From: Bacteroidia bacterium
GTDB taxonomy: Bacteria; Bacteroidota; Bacteroidia; Flavobacteriales_D; Sanyastnellaceae
DNA: 64,000 nucleotides
NCBI GenBank assembly: GCA_030427925.1
Contig: JAUICJ010000006.1
Location: forward strand, 55,863 to 119,862
Reading direction: 5' to 3'
The translations under genes were made by a program, and so were the position numbers. A model generated the notes under the pieces. The model was not told the origin of the DNA, made no database searches, and worked only from the letters and a program-made list of their open reading frames with translations. Numbering within the stretch: position 1 is the stretch's first letter; each line of letters opens with the position of its first letter. Of the stretch, positions 15,986-25,200 are shown piece by piece.

Positions 15986-17741
15986 GCAAATCGGAGGTGG
16001 CGATTGTGCCGTCTCCGTCCACGTCTGCGGGGCACGTTGATGGTTCGGAAGGAATGCACGTGCCGTCGTCGTACAAGGCCGCGGGATCGAAATTGGGCGC
16101 GTCAGGCCACGTGCATCCAGCACAAGAAGTGATTTCGCACGACCCGTCATCCAACGTGGCCTCTTCGTTGTAATTGCACGCAAAGGGATAGGTGCAACCC
16201 CAGTTCGCTGCCTCCGTTGTCCCGCCAAAACCTGCTGCAAACAACCCGATGTGCTCCACGGCAGTCCAACAGGTCGCCCAGTTGCCTCCTGCCGGGGCAA
16301 ACGCCCCGATGTAGCCCACGGGATCGAACCAGGAATCCGTGGGAAAGTACTGCGCTTCCAAGGCATAGGCCATGTTCGTGGGGCGCAGGTCGATGGGATC
16401 GATCACAAAACCACTTTCGGTCTCGAACGCCGCATCGAGCATCGGATCCACCACAAGGTTGTTGTTGTCGATGAAATGAGCTTGCACCGTCGCGGTTCCA
16501 TTCCAAACGAAACCAAAGTCATACGAAATGAGTTCTTCGATGGCGTTGGACGAGCCGATGTCCCAAAATCGGTTGTTTTCAATCAAGATTTCGCCGAACG
16601 TCATCAGCTCCCACGCATCGCACGGATCGGCGTCCGCAATTTGAATGCCGTGATCGAAATTCAACGTCAGGCTGTTGTGCAAGCGCATCCCTCCTCCGTG
16701 GTGCAGCCGCCAAGCCATGGCTTCTCCCTTTCCCAACACCGTGCAATTGTAAAGCGTCGGCACGTTGAACGGCATGAAGGTCATGGACACATCGAAGTCG
16801 ACGTAGTCGTCCCCCTCGATGTCCGCTCCATACGTTCCCGCCCCGTTCAACTCATCAATGACGAACAGCGCGTGCTGAACACGGCCCTGCCATCCTTGAT
16901 CGGTCTGCAACGGGGCCTCCCCATTGAAAGCGCTCACCACGTACTTCAAGTCCACCAAACCTCCCATGACCTGCAGGCCATCATTGGCACTGGCGAAGCA
17001 CTCAATGTGGTCGATGACCGTGCCGCTGCCGACTCCACAGAGCTGCAAGGCGTTCGTTTCATTCGGGTTGCCGAATTGATTCACCCCCAACCGCGTTCCT
17101 GCATGCCGAATGCTCAAATACCGGAGCGTCCCGGAACTTCCCGTCGGGTCCGTGTTGCCGCCGTACGCATGCCGCTGTGCCCCGCTGAAATCCAGCACGC
17201 CTTCCGCCAAGTCGTCACCGTCCCACGTGTTGATCTCGCCGGCACCGCAAACGATGAGCCCCCCCCATCGTCCGCGCTCATCGAACCCCGTGGAATCGTC
17301 CATCGGATCGCCTTCGTACGTGAAGACAATCGGGCACGATTCCGTGCCTTCCGCAAGCAGGGAGGCGCCACGAGCAATGACCAAACTTCCCGGCAACTGG
17401 GAGAAGAGGTAGTCAATGCGCTGTGAGGGATTGCCGTTGCCTAAGGTGTAAGTAAGGGTGTCGGTGACCACGCTGGACCGGCCCTGGACGATGGTTCCCG
17501 GCTCAATGGTCAACACGTCACCGGGGTTCACATAAACCGTTTCCGTGAGGACATAAATCGTGTCGCAGGACCACGTAGTACTGCCGGTTCCGTTGCCGGC
17601 CTGGTCGCTCACGTATTGGATTGGCCTTTCTGAAATGGGTGCGCATTCACAGGGACCAAAGGGGGCTTGGCCGAAGGCTGCAGCAACAAGGGCTGCACCC
17701 GAGCACGCCCAAAACAAGCGAAGCATCGAAGGGGACAACAT
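15948..17741 (-). CDS. Secreted protein with Cys-rich module and dockerin-like C-terminus
   Basis: The 597-residue product begins with a signal peptide (MLSPSMLRLFWACSGAALVA). The main body has the pattern of a parallel beta-helix: IEPGTIVQGR, then repeated GTxxxLRYLSIRHAGT- and DHIECFAS-like turns. Near the end come an ACNYNEEATLDDGSC module, as in the giant protein at the left edge, and a second Cys-Asp module. The last 28 residues are Asp-rich (CPADVDGDGTIATSDLL) and finish FGTNCP. This looks like one EF-hand/dockerin-type loop and not a known T9SS tail. Upstream Met codons at 17786 and 17783 are possible, but 17741 gives a clean signal peptide. Function is unknown. Confidence 0.85.
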   Translation of the reverse strand: MLSPSMLRLFWACSGAALVAAAFGQAPFGPCECAPISERPIQYVSDQAGNGTGSTTWSCDTIYVLTETVYVNPGDVLTIEPGTIVQGRSSVVTDTLTYTLGNGNPSQRIDYLFSQLPGSLVIARGASLLAEGTESCPIVFTYEGDPMDDSTGFDERGRWGGLIVCGAGEINTWDGDDLAEGVLDFSGAQRHAYGGNTDPTGSSGTLRYLSIRHAGTRLGVNQFGNPNETNALQLCGVGSGTVIDHIECFASANDGLQVMGGLVDLKYVVSAFNGEAPLQTDQGWQGRVQHALFVIDELNGAGTYGADIEGDDYVDFDVSMTFMPFNVPTLYNCTVLGKGEAMAWRLHHGGGMRLHNSLTLNFDHGIQIADADPCDAWELMTFGEILIENNRFWDIGSSNAIEELISYDFGFVWNGTATVQAHFIDNNNLVVDPMLDAAFETESGFVIDPIDLRPTNMAYALEAQYFPTDSWFDPVGYIGAFAPAGGNWATCWTAVEHIGLFAAGFGGTTEAANWGCTYPFACNYNEEATLDDGSCEITSCAGCTWPDAPNFDPAALYDDGTCIPSEPSTCPADVDGDGTIATSDLLIFLSFFGTNCP

Positions 17742-17806
17742 GATCGGAAATTTGGCAGGTTCAAGATACAGCCCCAACGCCATCACACCATGCCGCGGAA
17801 TGGACT

Positions 17807-17814
17807 TATCTTTG
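17807..17814 (+). promoter_or_regulatory. -7 box of nqrM-like gene, 4 bases before ATG
   Basis: Reads TATCTTTG, an exact TAnnTTTG match, then CTCC, then the ATG at 17819. It gives the small gene its own promoter facing the nqr operon. Confidence 0.7.
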
Positions 17815-17818
17815 CTCC

Positions 17819-18019
17819 ATGGAATGGAAAGTCGTCCTTTTGACCGTGGGATTATTGGCCCTCGGTTTTGCTGGCATCGCCATCAAGCTGCTCGTGAAAA
17901 AAGACGGGGAATTTGCAGGAACCTGCGCGAGCGCGAGCCCTTTCTTGAAAGAAGCGGATGGTGGGTGTTCCGTTTGCGGCGCGCGCCCTCAGGAGCAATG
18001 CCTCAAGGAAGGAGCCTGA
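17819..18019 (+). CDS. nqrM: NqrM-like Na+-NQR maturation protein
   Basis: The 66-residue protein has one N-terminal membrane helix (about 4-26) followed by four Cys in the pattern GTC-x12-GGC-SVC-x7-C. Known NqrM (DUF539) of Vibrio has the same size and layout: one helix, a GSC motif, then clustered Cys. It is needed to deliver the iron bound between NqrD and NqrE. Overall identity is low by eye, so the call rests on topology, Cys pattern and position. The gene converges on apbE at the end of the nqr operon with nine bases between stops. In Vibrio nqrM follows apbE on the same strand; here it is opposite, with its own promoter. Confidence 0.7.
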   Translation: MEWKVVLLTVGLLALGFAGIAIKLLVKKDGEFAGTCASASPFLKEADGGCSVCGARPQEQCLKEGA

Positions 18020-18022
18020 ACC

Positions 18023-18042
18023 TCCCCTTCAGTTTAAGGGGA
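18023..18042. terminator. Possible weak hairpin between nqrM and apbE
   Basis: Arms TCCCCTT (18023-18029) and AAGGGGA (18036-18042) can form a 7-bp stem with a six-base loop. It includes the last codons of apbE and has no clear T-tract, so it is a weak candidate. Confidence 0.3.
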
Positions 18043-19135
18043 TGAGCGTATCCCCCCAACCCGAAGTCATCCACGTGTTCCAGCCGCCTTCTTCGTTCGC
18101 GATGAGGAAGATGGCTTCGAGATGCTGTTCCGGATGTGAGGCCTGATAGCGTTCGATGAATGCGGCGCCCGCATCCGGCCCCATGACCATGCACGCCGTC
18201 GCGAGGGCATCGGCTGTGGCAGCCGTTCGCGCTCGAATCGTTGCGCTGAGCAAGCCATGCTGAACGGGGTACCCCGTTGCGGGATCGATGGTGTGGGAAC
18301 GTCGGATTCCGTCTTCTTCGTAGAACTTGCGGTAACTGCCACTCGTGCAGACGGCCAAATCCGAAACCGCGATGATCGCTTCCAACTCGCGGTTTTCCGA
18401 TTCCGTGAAGAGCGGCTGGTCGATGGCGATGTGCCACGGTTCTTCCCGGTCGTTGACGCCCGCACAGCGCACTTCGCCTCCAATTTCCACCATGGCGTTC
18501 TCGATGCCCGAATCCAGCAGCCATTCCATCACCAAATCCACCGTGAAACCTTGGGCAATGGAATTGAAATCGACCTTCGAACCCGCGAATCGCTTGCGCA
18601 CGTGTGTGGCTGAGATCGCGTGGTCGCGTTCCACGTGGTGGACGTCGATGACACCGCGCCCCATGCCCACCAGGGCGAGGGCGGAATCCACTTGCTCGGG
18701 CGTGATTTGGCCTCGTTCAGACAAGCCGAAGCCCCACAGCTCGACCAACGGCAAAACCGTCGGATCGAAGGCGCCTCTTGTCTCCGCGTGCAGTTCTTCG
18801 CTCAACAGCCAAAGCGACGAGAAAATGAAGGACTCATCCTGAAACGCATAGACCGTGTCCAGCCGGTCCCAAGCATTCACCTCCGAAATGACCGAGGTGT
18901 CCCACCACAGATTCGCCGCCTCATCCACCGCGCGGAGGATGCTATCGAGTTCAGCCTGCGGCTGCAACTTGGGGGCCTCGTACTTCACCAAGTACGTTGT
19001 GCCCTGCGTGTTCCCGCGGTGCTCGTAAAAGGCCAAATCCCGCTCTACAACCTCCCCTCCACATCCCCAACTGAACACGACAAAGGCCGCACCCCAAGGT
19101 GCGACCTTCGTCCATCTAACTGCATTCATCGACAT
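18029..19135 (-). CDS. apbE: FAD:protein FMN transferase ApbE
   Basis: ApbE attaches FMN through a phosphoester bond to Thr in NqrB and NqrC, using FAD as donor. The 368-residue protein has a lipobox-like signal (VVFSWGC), so it is probably a lipoprotein facing the periplasm. It shows the family features NTQGTTYLVKY, AQGFTVDLVMEWL, VEIGGEVRCAG and ALATACMVMGPDAG. The start at 19135 lies five bases after the nqrF stop; the frame extends to 19195 inside nqrF, which is unlikely to be used. It is the last gene of the operon and converges with the nqrM-like gene. Confidence 0.95.
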   Translation of the reverse strand: MSMNAVRWTKVAPWGAAFVVFSWGCGGEVVERDLAFYEHRGNTQGTTYLVKYEAPKLQPQAELDSILRAVDEAANLWWDTSVISEVNAWDRLDTVYAFQDESFIFSSLWLLSEELHAETRGAFDPTVLPLVELWGFGLSERGQITPEQVDSALALVGMGRGVIDVHHVERDHAISATHVRKRFAGSKVDFNSIAQGFTVDLVMEWLLDSGIENAMVEIGGEVRCAGVNDREEPWHIAIDQPLFTESENRELEAIIAVSDLAVCTSGSYRKFYEEDGIRRSHTIDPATGYPVQHGLLSATIRARTAATADALATACMVMGPDAGAAFIERYQASHPEQHLEAIFLIANEEGGWNTWMTSGWGDTLIPLN

Positions 19136-19139
19136 GGGA

Positions 19140-20435
19140 TCAGCCTCCGAAATCGTCAAAGCTGACGTTCTCCGGGGGCACGCCCCAATCGTCACACATC
19201 TTCAATACAGCTTGGTTCATCATCGGAGGTCCACAGAAGTAGAACTCGATGTCTTCCGGAGAATCGTGGTGCGCCAAGTGGTGTTCGATGACCGCGTTGT
19301 GCACGAATCCAAGGAAGCCATCCCCCTCGGAGTTCACGTCCTTCTTCACCTGCCAATTGTCCTCCTCAGTAGGCTCCGAGAGCACCACATAGAACTTGAA
19401 GTTGGGAAATTCCTGCTCGATTTTCTTGAAATCATCGAGGTAGAACAACTCGCGCTTCGAACGACCACCGTACCAGTACGTCACCTTCCGGCCCGTCTTC
19501 AGCGTGTGAAACAAGTGGAACAAATGGGAACGCATGGGTGCCATGCCTGCACCTCCACCGATGTACACCATTTCCGCCTCCGTCTCCTTGATGAAGAATT
19601 CCCCATAAGGACCGGAAACGACCACCTTGTCTCCTGGCTTTTGAGCGAAGACGTAAGATGAGCAGATGCCCGGATTGACTTGCATCCAACCATTGCGAGC
19701 GCGATCCCAAGGCGGGGTGGCAATCCGGATGTTGAGCATCACGATGTTGCCCTCTGCCGGGTGATTCGCCATCGAGTAGGCACGTACAATCGGTTCGTCG
19801 TTGACCATTTTGAGGTCCCACAGACCAAACTTGTCCCATTCGCTTTGGAACGTGTTCGGATCCTTGTGGTGATCGGGGTGGGCCGTGATGTCAATGTCCT
19901 TGTATTCGACCGTGGTCGCTGGAACATCGATTTGGATGTAACCGCCCGCCTCAAAGTGCATGCTCTCACCTTCTGGCAACCGCACGACGAACTCCTTGAT
20001 GAAGGAGGCCACGTTGTAGTTCGAAACGACCTCGCACTCCCATTTCTTGATGCCGAACACCTCCTCGGGGACTTTGATGTCCATGTCCTCCTTCACCTTG
20101 ACTTGGCAGCCCAAGCGCCAATCGTCAGCAATTTCCTTCCGTGAAAAGTGCGGTTCTTCCGTCGGCAAAATCGTGCCTCCCCCAGACATGACCTGGCAAC
20201 GACACTGGATGCACGTTCCGCCACCACCGCAAGCGGAAGGCAGGAAGACCCCGTTGTTTCCGAGCGTGGTCAGCAGCGTGCTTCCGCCGTCAACTTCGAT
20301 TTCTTTCTCACCGTTGATGGTGATTTTGATTTTCCCACTGGGAGAGAGTTTGGCTTTGGCAAACAACAGCAAGCCCACCAAGAGCAAAATGACTCCCAAG
20401 AAGAACGCAAGCGTAAGGATAATGGTCGTGCTCAT
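19140..20435 (-). CDS. nqrF: Na+-NQR subunit F (NADH dehydrogenase)
   Basis: NqrF accepts electrons from NADH through FAD and a [2Fe-2S] cluster and passes them into the Na+ pump. The 431-residue protein has an N-terminal membrane helix (about 4-26). The ferredoxin domain has cluster ligands Cys69, Cys75, Cys78 and Cys110 ([10 protein letters not shown]). An FAD-binding region follows (RAYSMANHP) with an NADH-binding region ([14 protein letters not shown] and [11 protein letters not shown]). It sits five bases after nqrE. Confidence 0.98.
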   Translation of the reverse strand: MSTTIILTLAFFLGVILLLVGLLLFAKAKLSPSGKIKITINGEKEIEVDGGSTLLTTLGNNGVFLPSACGGGGTCIQCRCQVMSGGGTILPTEEPHFSRKEIADDWRLGCQVKVKEDMDIKVPEEVFGIKKWECEVVSNYNVASFIKEFVVRLPEGESMHFEAGGYIQIDVPATTVEYKDIDITAHPDHHKDPNTFQSEWDKFGLWDLKMVNDEPIVRAYSMANHPAEGNIVMLNIRIATPPWDRARNGWMQVNPGICSSYVFAQKPGDKVVVSGPYGEFFIKETEAEMVYIGGGAGMAPMRSHLFHLFHTLKTGRKVTYWYGGRSKRELFYLDDFKKIEQEFPNFKFYVVLSEPTEEDNWQVKKDVNSEGDGFLGFVHNAVIEHHLAHHDSPEDIEFYFCGPPMMNQAVLKMCDDWGVPPENVSFDDFGG

Positions 20436-20440
20436 CTCAA

Positions 20441-21055
20441 TCAGATTTCAATCCCCATGAAGCTCATGAACGCAATGCCCATCAAGCCGGTGATGATGAA
20501 GGTGATGCCCAGTCCCTTGAGGGGAGCCGGAACGTTGGAGTAACGAATTTTTTCACGGATGGCCGCAATGGCAACGATGGCGAGCCACCAACCCACGCCC
20601 GATCCCAAACCGAAGACCGTGGCCTCCCCGATGTTCGGGTATTGGCGATCCTGTACGAACAGCGCACCGCCAAGGATGGAACAGTTCACCGCGATGAGCG
20701 GCAAGAAGATGCCCAAGGCACCATACAGCGCCGGCGCGAATTTCTCGACGATCATCTCCACGAGCTGCACCATCGACGCGATGACCGCAATGAACATGAT
20801 GAAGCTCAAGAAACTCAAGTCGACCGTCGCAAACTCCGGGTCAAGCCAAGTCAACGCACCCTCCTTCAACACGTAATTCTCCAACAAGTAGTTAATGGGA
20901 ACCGTAATGCCCAAAACGAAGATTACGGCAAGGCCCAAACCGTTTGCGGTTTTGACCGTCTTGGACACCGCCAAGTAAGAACACATGCCCAAGAAGTAGG
21001 CAAAAATCATGTTCTCAATGAAGATGCCCTTCACAAATATGCTCAGGTATTCCAT
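20441..21055 (-). CDS. nqrE: Na+-NQR subunit E
   Basis: NqrE is a six-helix membrane subunit that, with NqrD, holds an iron centre at their interface. The 204-residue length is normal. The conserved [17 protein letters not shown] and [11 protein letters not shown] segments supply the Cys residues expected for that centre (one in MCSY and one in NCSILGG). Its start codon overlaps the end of nqrD at base 21055. Confidence 0.97.
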   Translation of the reverse strand: MEYLSIFVKGIFIENMIFAYFLGMCSYLAVSKTVKTANGLGLAVIFVLGITVPINYLLENYVLKEGALTWLDPEFATVDLSFLSFIMFIAVIASMVQLVEMIVEKFAPALYGALGIFLPLIAVNCSILGGALFVQDRQYPNIGEATVFGLGSGVGWWLAIVAIAAIREKIRYSNVPAPLKGLGITFIITGLMGIAFMSFMGIEI

Positions 21056-21735
21056 CAGTTCTCTTCGATCAGTGCTTTGTTACGGCTGCGTTGAATCCAA
21101 ATGATGATGCCCACGGTCACCAAGGCCATCGGAGGCAAAATCATCAAGTTGTTGTTCTCGTAAAATCCTCCGTTGCTGATGAACCAGCTCTCTGGCAGGA
21201 ACTTCACCTGGCCCATTCCTGGGAGGCTGATGGCTCCACTTCCGAAGATTTCACGCACAATGGAGACCACGAGGAGGATCCACGCGTACCCCATTCCGTT
21301 GCCGATGGCGTCCAAAAAGGAGGGCCCTGGCTTGTTGCCCAATGCAAAGGCCTCCAACCGGCCCATGATGATGCAATTCGTAATGATCAAGCCCACGAAC
21401 ACGCTCAACTTCTCTGAGATGTCAGGCTGGAAGGCCCGCAGCACTTGGTCTACGATGATCACCAGCGACGCCACGATGACGAGTTGGACGATGATGCGAA
21501 TGCGGTCCGGGATGAGGTTCCGCAGCAACGAAACGATGACGTTTCCACCGATCAAAACGAACAGCACCGACAAGCTCATGATGACCGCTTGCTGCAACTG
21601 CACCGTGATGGCGAGGGCTGAACAAATGCCCAACACCTGAATGGTGATGGGGTTCGAATCGCTCAAAGGATCCGAAAGGAGCTTCTTGTTCTTCTTCGAG
21701 AACAGGGACTCTTTGGGGGTGCTTTCCGTGCTCAT
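21055..21735 (-). CDS. nqrD: Na+-NQR subunit D
   Basis: NqrD is a six-helix membrane subunit homologous to NqrE and RnfA/E. The 226-residue protein starts with a short polar stretch ([14 protein letters not shown]) and then membrane helices, including [15 protein letters not shown] and [20 protein letters not shown], which carry the conserved Cys. Its start overlaps the 3' end of nqrC by four bases and its stop overlaps the nqrE start. Confidence 0.97.
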   Translation of the reverse strand: MSTESTPKESLFSKKNKKLLSDPLSDSNPITIQVLGICSALAITVQLQQAVIMSLSVLFVLIGGNVIVSLLRNLIPDRIRIIVQLVIVASLVIIVDQVLRAFQPDISEKLSVFVGLIITNCIIMGRLEAFALGNKPGPSFLDAIGNGMGYAWILLVVSIVREIFGSGAISLPGMGQVKFLPESWFISNGGFYENNNLMILPPMALVTVGIIIWIQRSRNKALIEEN

Positions 21736-22538
21736 CGCTGTGCGTTGGCTTGGGTTTGAGACTTGAAGTAGCTGGCGTAAATGGACATGGTCCGATTCAC
21801 CATCTCCCCCACTCCTTTCGAGGTGATGGTGCCACCTGTGATGCCATCGACTTGGTAAGACGACGTAGGCGCTCCGCCTTTGACCACCTCGAAGACCACG
21901 GGGCCGCCCGCATTGAGCTGCTTACCAGGCCACTTTTCGGTGAACATGTCCTCCTTGATCTCCGCTCCGAGACCCGGCGTTTCCGTCTTGTGGTCAAACT
22001 TTGCTCCGTAGATGGTCTGCATATCGGACTTCAACGCCACGTAGCCCCAAATCGGCCCCCAGAGACCCGAACCGACCACGGGAACCACAAAGACATCTTG
22101 CTGATCCGGCGTGGTGCAGCGGAACAGCGGAAAGCGCAACTCTTCGTCGCTCAGGGATGACTTCAACCCCGCGATGTCGTCCTTGTTCGCCTTTGCAGCT
22201 GCTTTGACGGAACCGCGGTAATCCTTCTGAACATCGATGCCGAACGGATCTTCCTTGTCTTTGACGTCGAGCGCGCCCGAACGTCGGTCCAATTCCTTGC
22301 CATTCAGGTCGATGGCGATGCGTTCAGTCACGTACTCCGCGAACAATTCGCTCGCATTGGCCCGGGTCGCATCGACGCCGATCGCTCCGAGGATGTCCAT
22401 CATCTTCTTGTCCGCCGCGTTCGCCGCTTGCTTGTCCTTGAGCGACATCGCGGTGAAGGCCAACGCCGTTCCCACGACCGCCACCATCACAATGGCGAAC
22501 CCGAAGGTGTATCCTGTGCTGTTCTTGTTGATTGCCAT
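21732..22538 (-). CDS. nqrC: Na+-NQR subunit C (covalent FMN)
   Basis: NqrC has one membrane helix (about 11-31) and a periplasmic domain that carries FMN bound to Thr. The flavinylation motif reads DGITGGTITS (231-240), with Thr237 in the position of the FMN-bearing Thr of known NqrC proteins. The usual SGAT core is TGGT here, a mild change. Length is 268 residues. It lies four bases after nqrB and overlaps nqrD. Confidence 0.97.
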   Translation of the reverse strand: MAINKNSTGYTFGFAIVMVAVVGTALAFTAMSLKDKQAANAADKKMMDILGAIGVDATRANASELFAEYVTERIAIDLNGKELDRRSGALDVKDKEDPFGIDVQKDYRGSVKAAAKANKDDIAGLKSSLSDEELRFPLFRCTTPDQQDVFVVPVVGSGLWGPIWGYVALKSDMQTIYGAKFDHKTETPGLGAEIKEDMFTEKWPGKQLNAGGPVVFEVVKGGAPTSSYQVDGITGGTITSKGVGEMVNRTMSIYASYFKSQTQANAQR

Positions 22539-22542
22539 GGTA

Positions 22543-23757
22543 TTATGCGTTTACAGTGGCCAATTGAGCGCGCTTTTCACGGCGCTTGATGTTCGCAGCC
22601 AACACGTAGTGATCGATGAGCGGTGCCATCACGTTCATGAACAAGATGGCCATCATCACCCCCTCGGGGTATGCCGGGTTGAATACCCGAATCATGATGG
22701 AGAAGAAACCACCGAAGAACCCGTAAATGAGCTTGCCCGTGTTTGTGCGCGACGCCGTGACCGGATCCGTTGACATGAACACCATGCCAAACATGAAGCC
22801 GCCCATCACCACTTGGTGCCACGGAGCAATGGTCATGAATCCGTTCAACCCCGCGAGGTTGAACAGACCGCCCATGACCAAACCGCCCACCAAGAAGCTC
22901 GCCATGACGCGCCAGCTGGCAACGCCAGTCCACAACAACAATGCAGCACCAATGAGAATGGCCAGTGCACTGGTCTCACCCACCGAGCCGGGAATCAACC
23001 CAAGGAAGCTGTTCATGAACGAATAAGCACCCTCGGCGCTGAATTGCGACAGGATGCCAGCCACTTCGGGCGATTGGATGTCTTTTCCAACGGTGTTCGC
23101 CAATTCACCCAAGGCGGTCGCCCCGGTGATGCCGTCCACGAAAGGCTCCTTGCCCGCATTGTGCACCCAGATTTCGCCCGACATCTGCTTCGGATAAGCG
23201 AAGAACAAGAACGCCCGAGCCGTCAACGCGATGTTCAAGATGTTCATGCCCGTTCCGCCGAACACTTCCTTCGCAATGATGACCGCAAAGGCAACCGCCA
23301 ACGCCAACATCCACAACGGAACGTCCACGGGCATCACCAGCGGGATGAGCATTCCCGAAACCAAGTAGCCTTCGTTGATGCTGTGCTTGCGCAATCCAGC
23401 GAACAGGAATTCAATGCCCAAGCCCACGCCGTAGGATACGATGACCAGCGGAACGACTTTTTGCGCGCCCAAGAGCACCTTGTCGAGGAAGGTTGCCGCT
23501 TCCCCAATGGCCGTGTAGTACTGGTGGCCTTGGTTCCACGTGCCAAACAGCAACGCAGGGATGAGGGCGACAATGACCAAGAACATGGTCCGCTTCATGT
23601 CGATGCCGTCGCGGATGTGCACGCCATTCTTCGTCGAGTGACCGGGCGTGAAGGCGAACGTTTCCAACGAGTCGTAAACGACCCAGAATCGGCTCAGCTT
23701 GCCCCCTTCTTCGAAGTTGGGGCGGATGCTGTCGAGGAGTTTCTCCAGTGCTTTCAT
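22543..23757 (-). CDS. nqrB: Na+-NQR subunit B (covalent FMN)
   Basis: NqrB is the main membrane subunit for Na+ transport and quinone reduction. The 404-residue protein has about ten helices. The flavinylation motif DGITGATALG (209-217) places Thr214 as the FMN-bearing residue, and the conserved KHSINEGYLVSGMLIPL and AKEVFGGTGMNILN segments lie upstream. Only three bases separate it from nqrA. Confidence 0.98.
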   Translation of the reverse strand: MKALEKLLDSIRPNFEEGGKLSRFWVVYDSLETFAFTPGHSTKNGVHIRDGIDMKRTMFLVIVALIPALLFGTWNQGHQYYTAIGEAATFLDKVLLGAQKVVPLVIVSYGVGLGIEFLFAGLRKHSINEGYLVSGMLIPLVMPVDVPLWMLALAVAFAVIIAKEVFGGTGMNILNIALTARAFLFFAYPKQMSGEIWVHNAGKEPFVDGITGATALGELANTVGKDIQSPEVAGILSQFSAEGAYSFMNSFLGLIPGSVGETSALAILIGAALLLWTGVASWRVMASFLVGGLVMGGLFNLAGLNGFMTIAPWHQVVMGGFMFGMVFMSTDPVTASRTNTGKLIYGFFGGFFSIMIRVFNPAYPEGVMMAILFMNVMAPLIDHYVLAANIKRREKRAQLATVNA

Positions 23758-23760
23758 GGC

Positions 23761-25119
23761 TTATCCGAGTTCTTTTTGGAGCATGTCGAGGCCTTCCCGC
23801 ACGATGCGCTGGGATTGGATCTTCGACGTGCACGCGTATTCACACAGGGCGAAATCCTCGGGGGCCACTTCGTAGATGCCGAGTTTTTCCATCGCATCGA
23901 TGTCGTTGACGATGATGCTCTTGATGAGCTGCTCTGGGTAGATGTCAAACGGGAACACCGCGTCGTATTGGCCCGAGACCACGAAGGCCCGTTCTTCGCC
24001 ATTGTTGCACGTGTCCATGGTAAACTCCTTGGACTTGGGCAGCAACCACGTCGGGAATGCGCGGGACAAAGAGAACTTGTCCAAACCGAGGCCCAACCAA
24101 CCCGTGGTCAGCAAGAACTTCGGCTTGTTGCCTTCCGGCAAAACGGTGACTTGGTGGTGCTGGTCGCCGATGTAGCCCGTGACGTCCACTTGCTCACCCG
24201 TCAACGGGTCGCCCGAAACCACGCGAACATCAGCACTTCCCTTGAATCCCGCTAACACGGTGGCCACTTGAGCCCCCAAGCGAACCGCAAAGTGCTGCGG
24301 TGCGGGGTGCTCACTGCCTGCCGCTGCAATGATGCGGTCGGGCTTGTACTCGCCCGTCAAAAGCAAGCGCCCCAGGTTCGCCACGTCTTCCATGTGCATG
24401 GTCCAAACCACTTCGCCCCGGTTGATCGGCGCAATGGCATGGATCTGGACCCCTACGTTGCCCGCAGGATGCGGGCCGTCAAACGTGCTGATTTCGCAAC
24501 CCGTTACGCTGTTGAACGTGGAATCTCCGCTCCGCACACCGAGGTGCACACCACCCGGCCCAGCCAATTTGCCCAACGCGTCAATGCCCGCTTGGAATTC
24601 CTCCATGCGCCCGGCCATGACCACTGACGTTTCTGGCGCAAGGGGTGCGGACGAAAAGCCCGACACGTGGATGGAACGCGGGGTGTCCTTGGGATCAGCG
24701 GGCACTGCGAACGGACGCTGCTCAATGAACGGGAACATGCCCCCTTCGAGCACCGCCGCAAGCACTTCCTCGCGCGAAGCCGAAGATGGCGTGACCTTGT
24801 TGAAGGACCGGAACGCATCCGCGTCATCCGCCGAGATCTCAATGGCCAACACGCGCCGCTTGGCACCGCGCACCACTTCCTTCACGAACCCGCTGACGGG
24901 GCTCAGGTATTGAACACGCTCGTTGTACTTGTCGTGGAACAACGGACTGCCCGCCTCCACCCGGTCACCGGGCTTGGCGGTCACTTTCGGCGTCACGCCA
25001 TGAAAGTGAGGGGGTTGAACGGCGTAGACAGACGATCGAACAGCCTGAGCGACTTCCTGGGAAGCGCGGCCTTTCAACCGAATATCTGCACCTTTGCGAA
25101 TCCGAATGGTACGGGACAT
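23761..25119 (-). CDS. nqrA: Na+-NQR subunit A
   Basis: NqrA is the cytoplasmic subunit of the Na+-pumping NADH:quinone oxidoreductase. The 452-residue protein opens MSRTIRIRKGADIRLKG and shows PGDRVEAGSPLF and SPVSGFVKEV, the biotin-carrier-like fold found in NqrA and RnfC. It is the first gene of nqrABCDEF-apbE, which covers 25119 to 18029 with gaps of at most five bases, so one transcript is expected. A TAnnTTTG box lies 27 bases upstream. Confidence 0.98.
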   Translation of the reverse strand: MSRTIRIRKGADIRLKGRASQEVAQAVRSSVYAVQPPHFHGVTPKVTAKPGDRVEAGSPLFHDKYNERVQYLSPVSGFVKEVVRGAKRRVLAIEISADDADAFRSFNKVTPSSASREEVLAAVLEGGMFPFIEQRPFAVPADPKDTPRSIHVSGFSSAPLAPETSVVMAGRMEEFQAGIDALGKLAGPGGVHLGVRSGDSTFNSVTGCEISTFDGPHPAGNVGVQIHAIAPINRGEVVWTMHMEDVANLGRLLLTGEYKPDRIIAAAGSEHPAPQHFAVRLGAQVATVLAGFKGSADVRVVSGDPLTGEQVDVTGYIGDQHHQVTVLPEGNKPKFLLTTGWLGLGLDKFSLSRAFPTWLLPKSKEFTMDTCNNGEERAFVVSGQYDAVFPFDIYPEQLIKSIIVNDIDAMEKLGIYEVAPEDFALCEYACTSKIQSQRIVREGLDMLQKELG

Positions 25120-25146
25120 CAGTTCACGGGTTTACTTTTCGGGGGG

Positions 25147-25154
25147 CAAAGGTA
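25147..25154 (-). promoter_or_regulatory. -7 box of the nqr operon
   Basis: Reads TACCTTTG on the minus strand, an exact TAnnTTTG match. Unlike many promoters here, it leaves a leader of about 20 bases before the nqrA ATG at 25119. Confidence 0.65.
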
Positions 25155-25200
25155 GGGCGCGCTTTCCATGTGCGCATCATCACACAAGGGGCAATTTTTA

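Noticed and set aside
22813..24255. Plus-strand open frame of 480 codons across nqrB/nqrA
   Set aside because: Antisense to two clear nqr genes; composition is His/Glu/Arg-rich and has no family signature.
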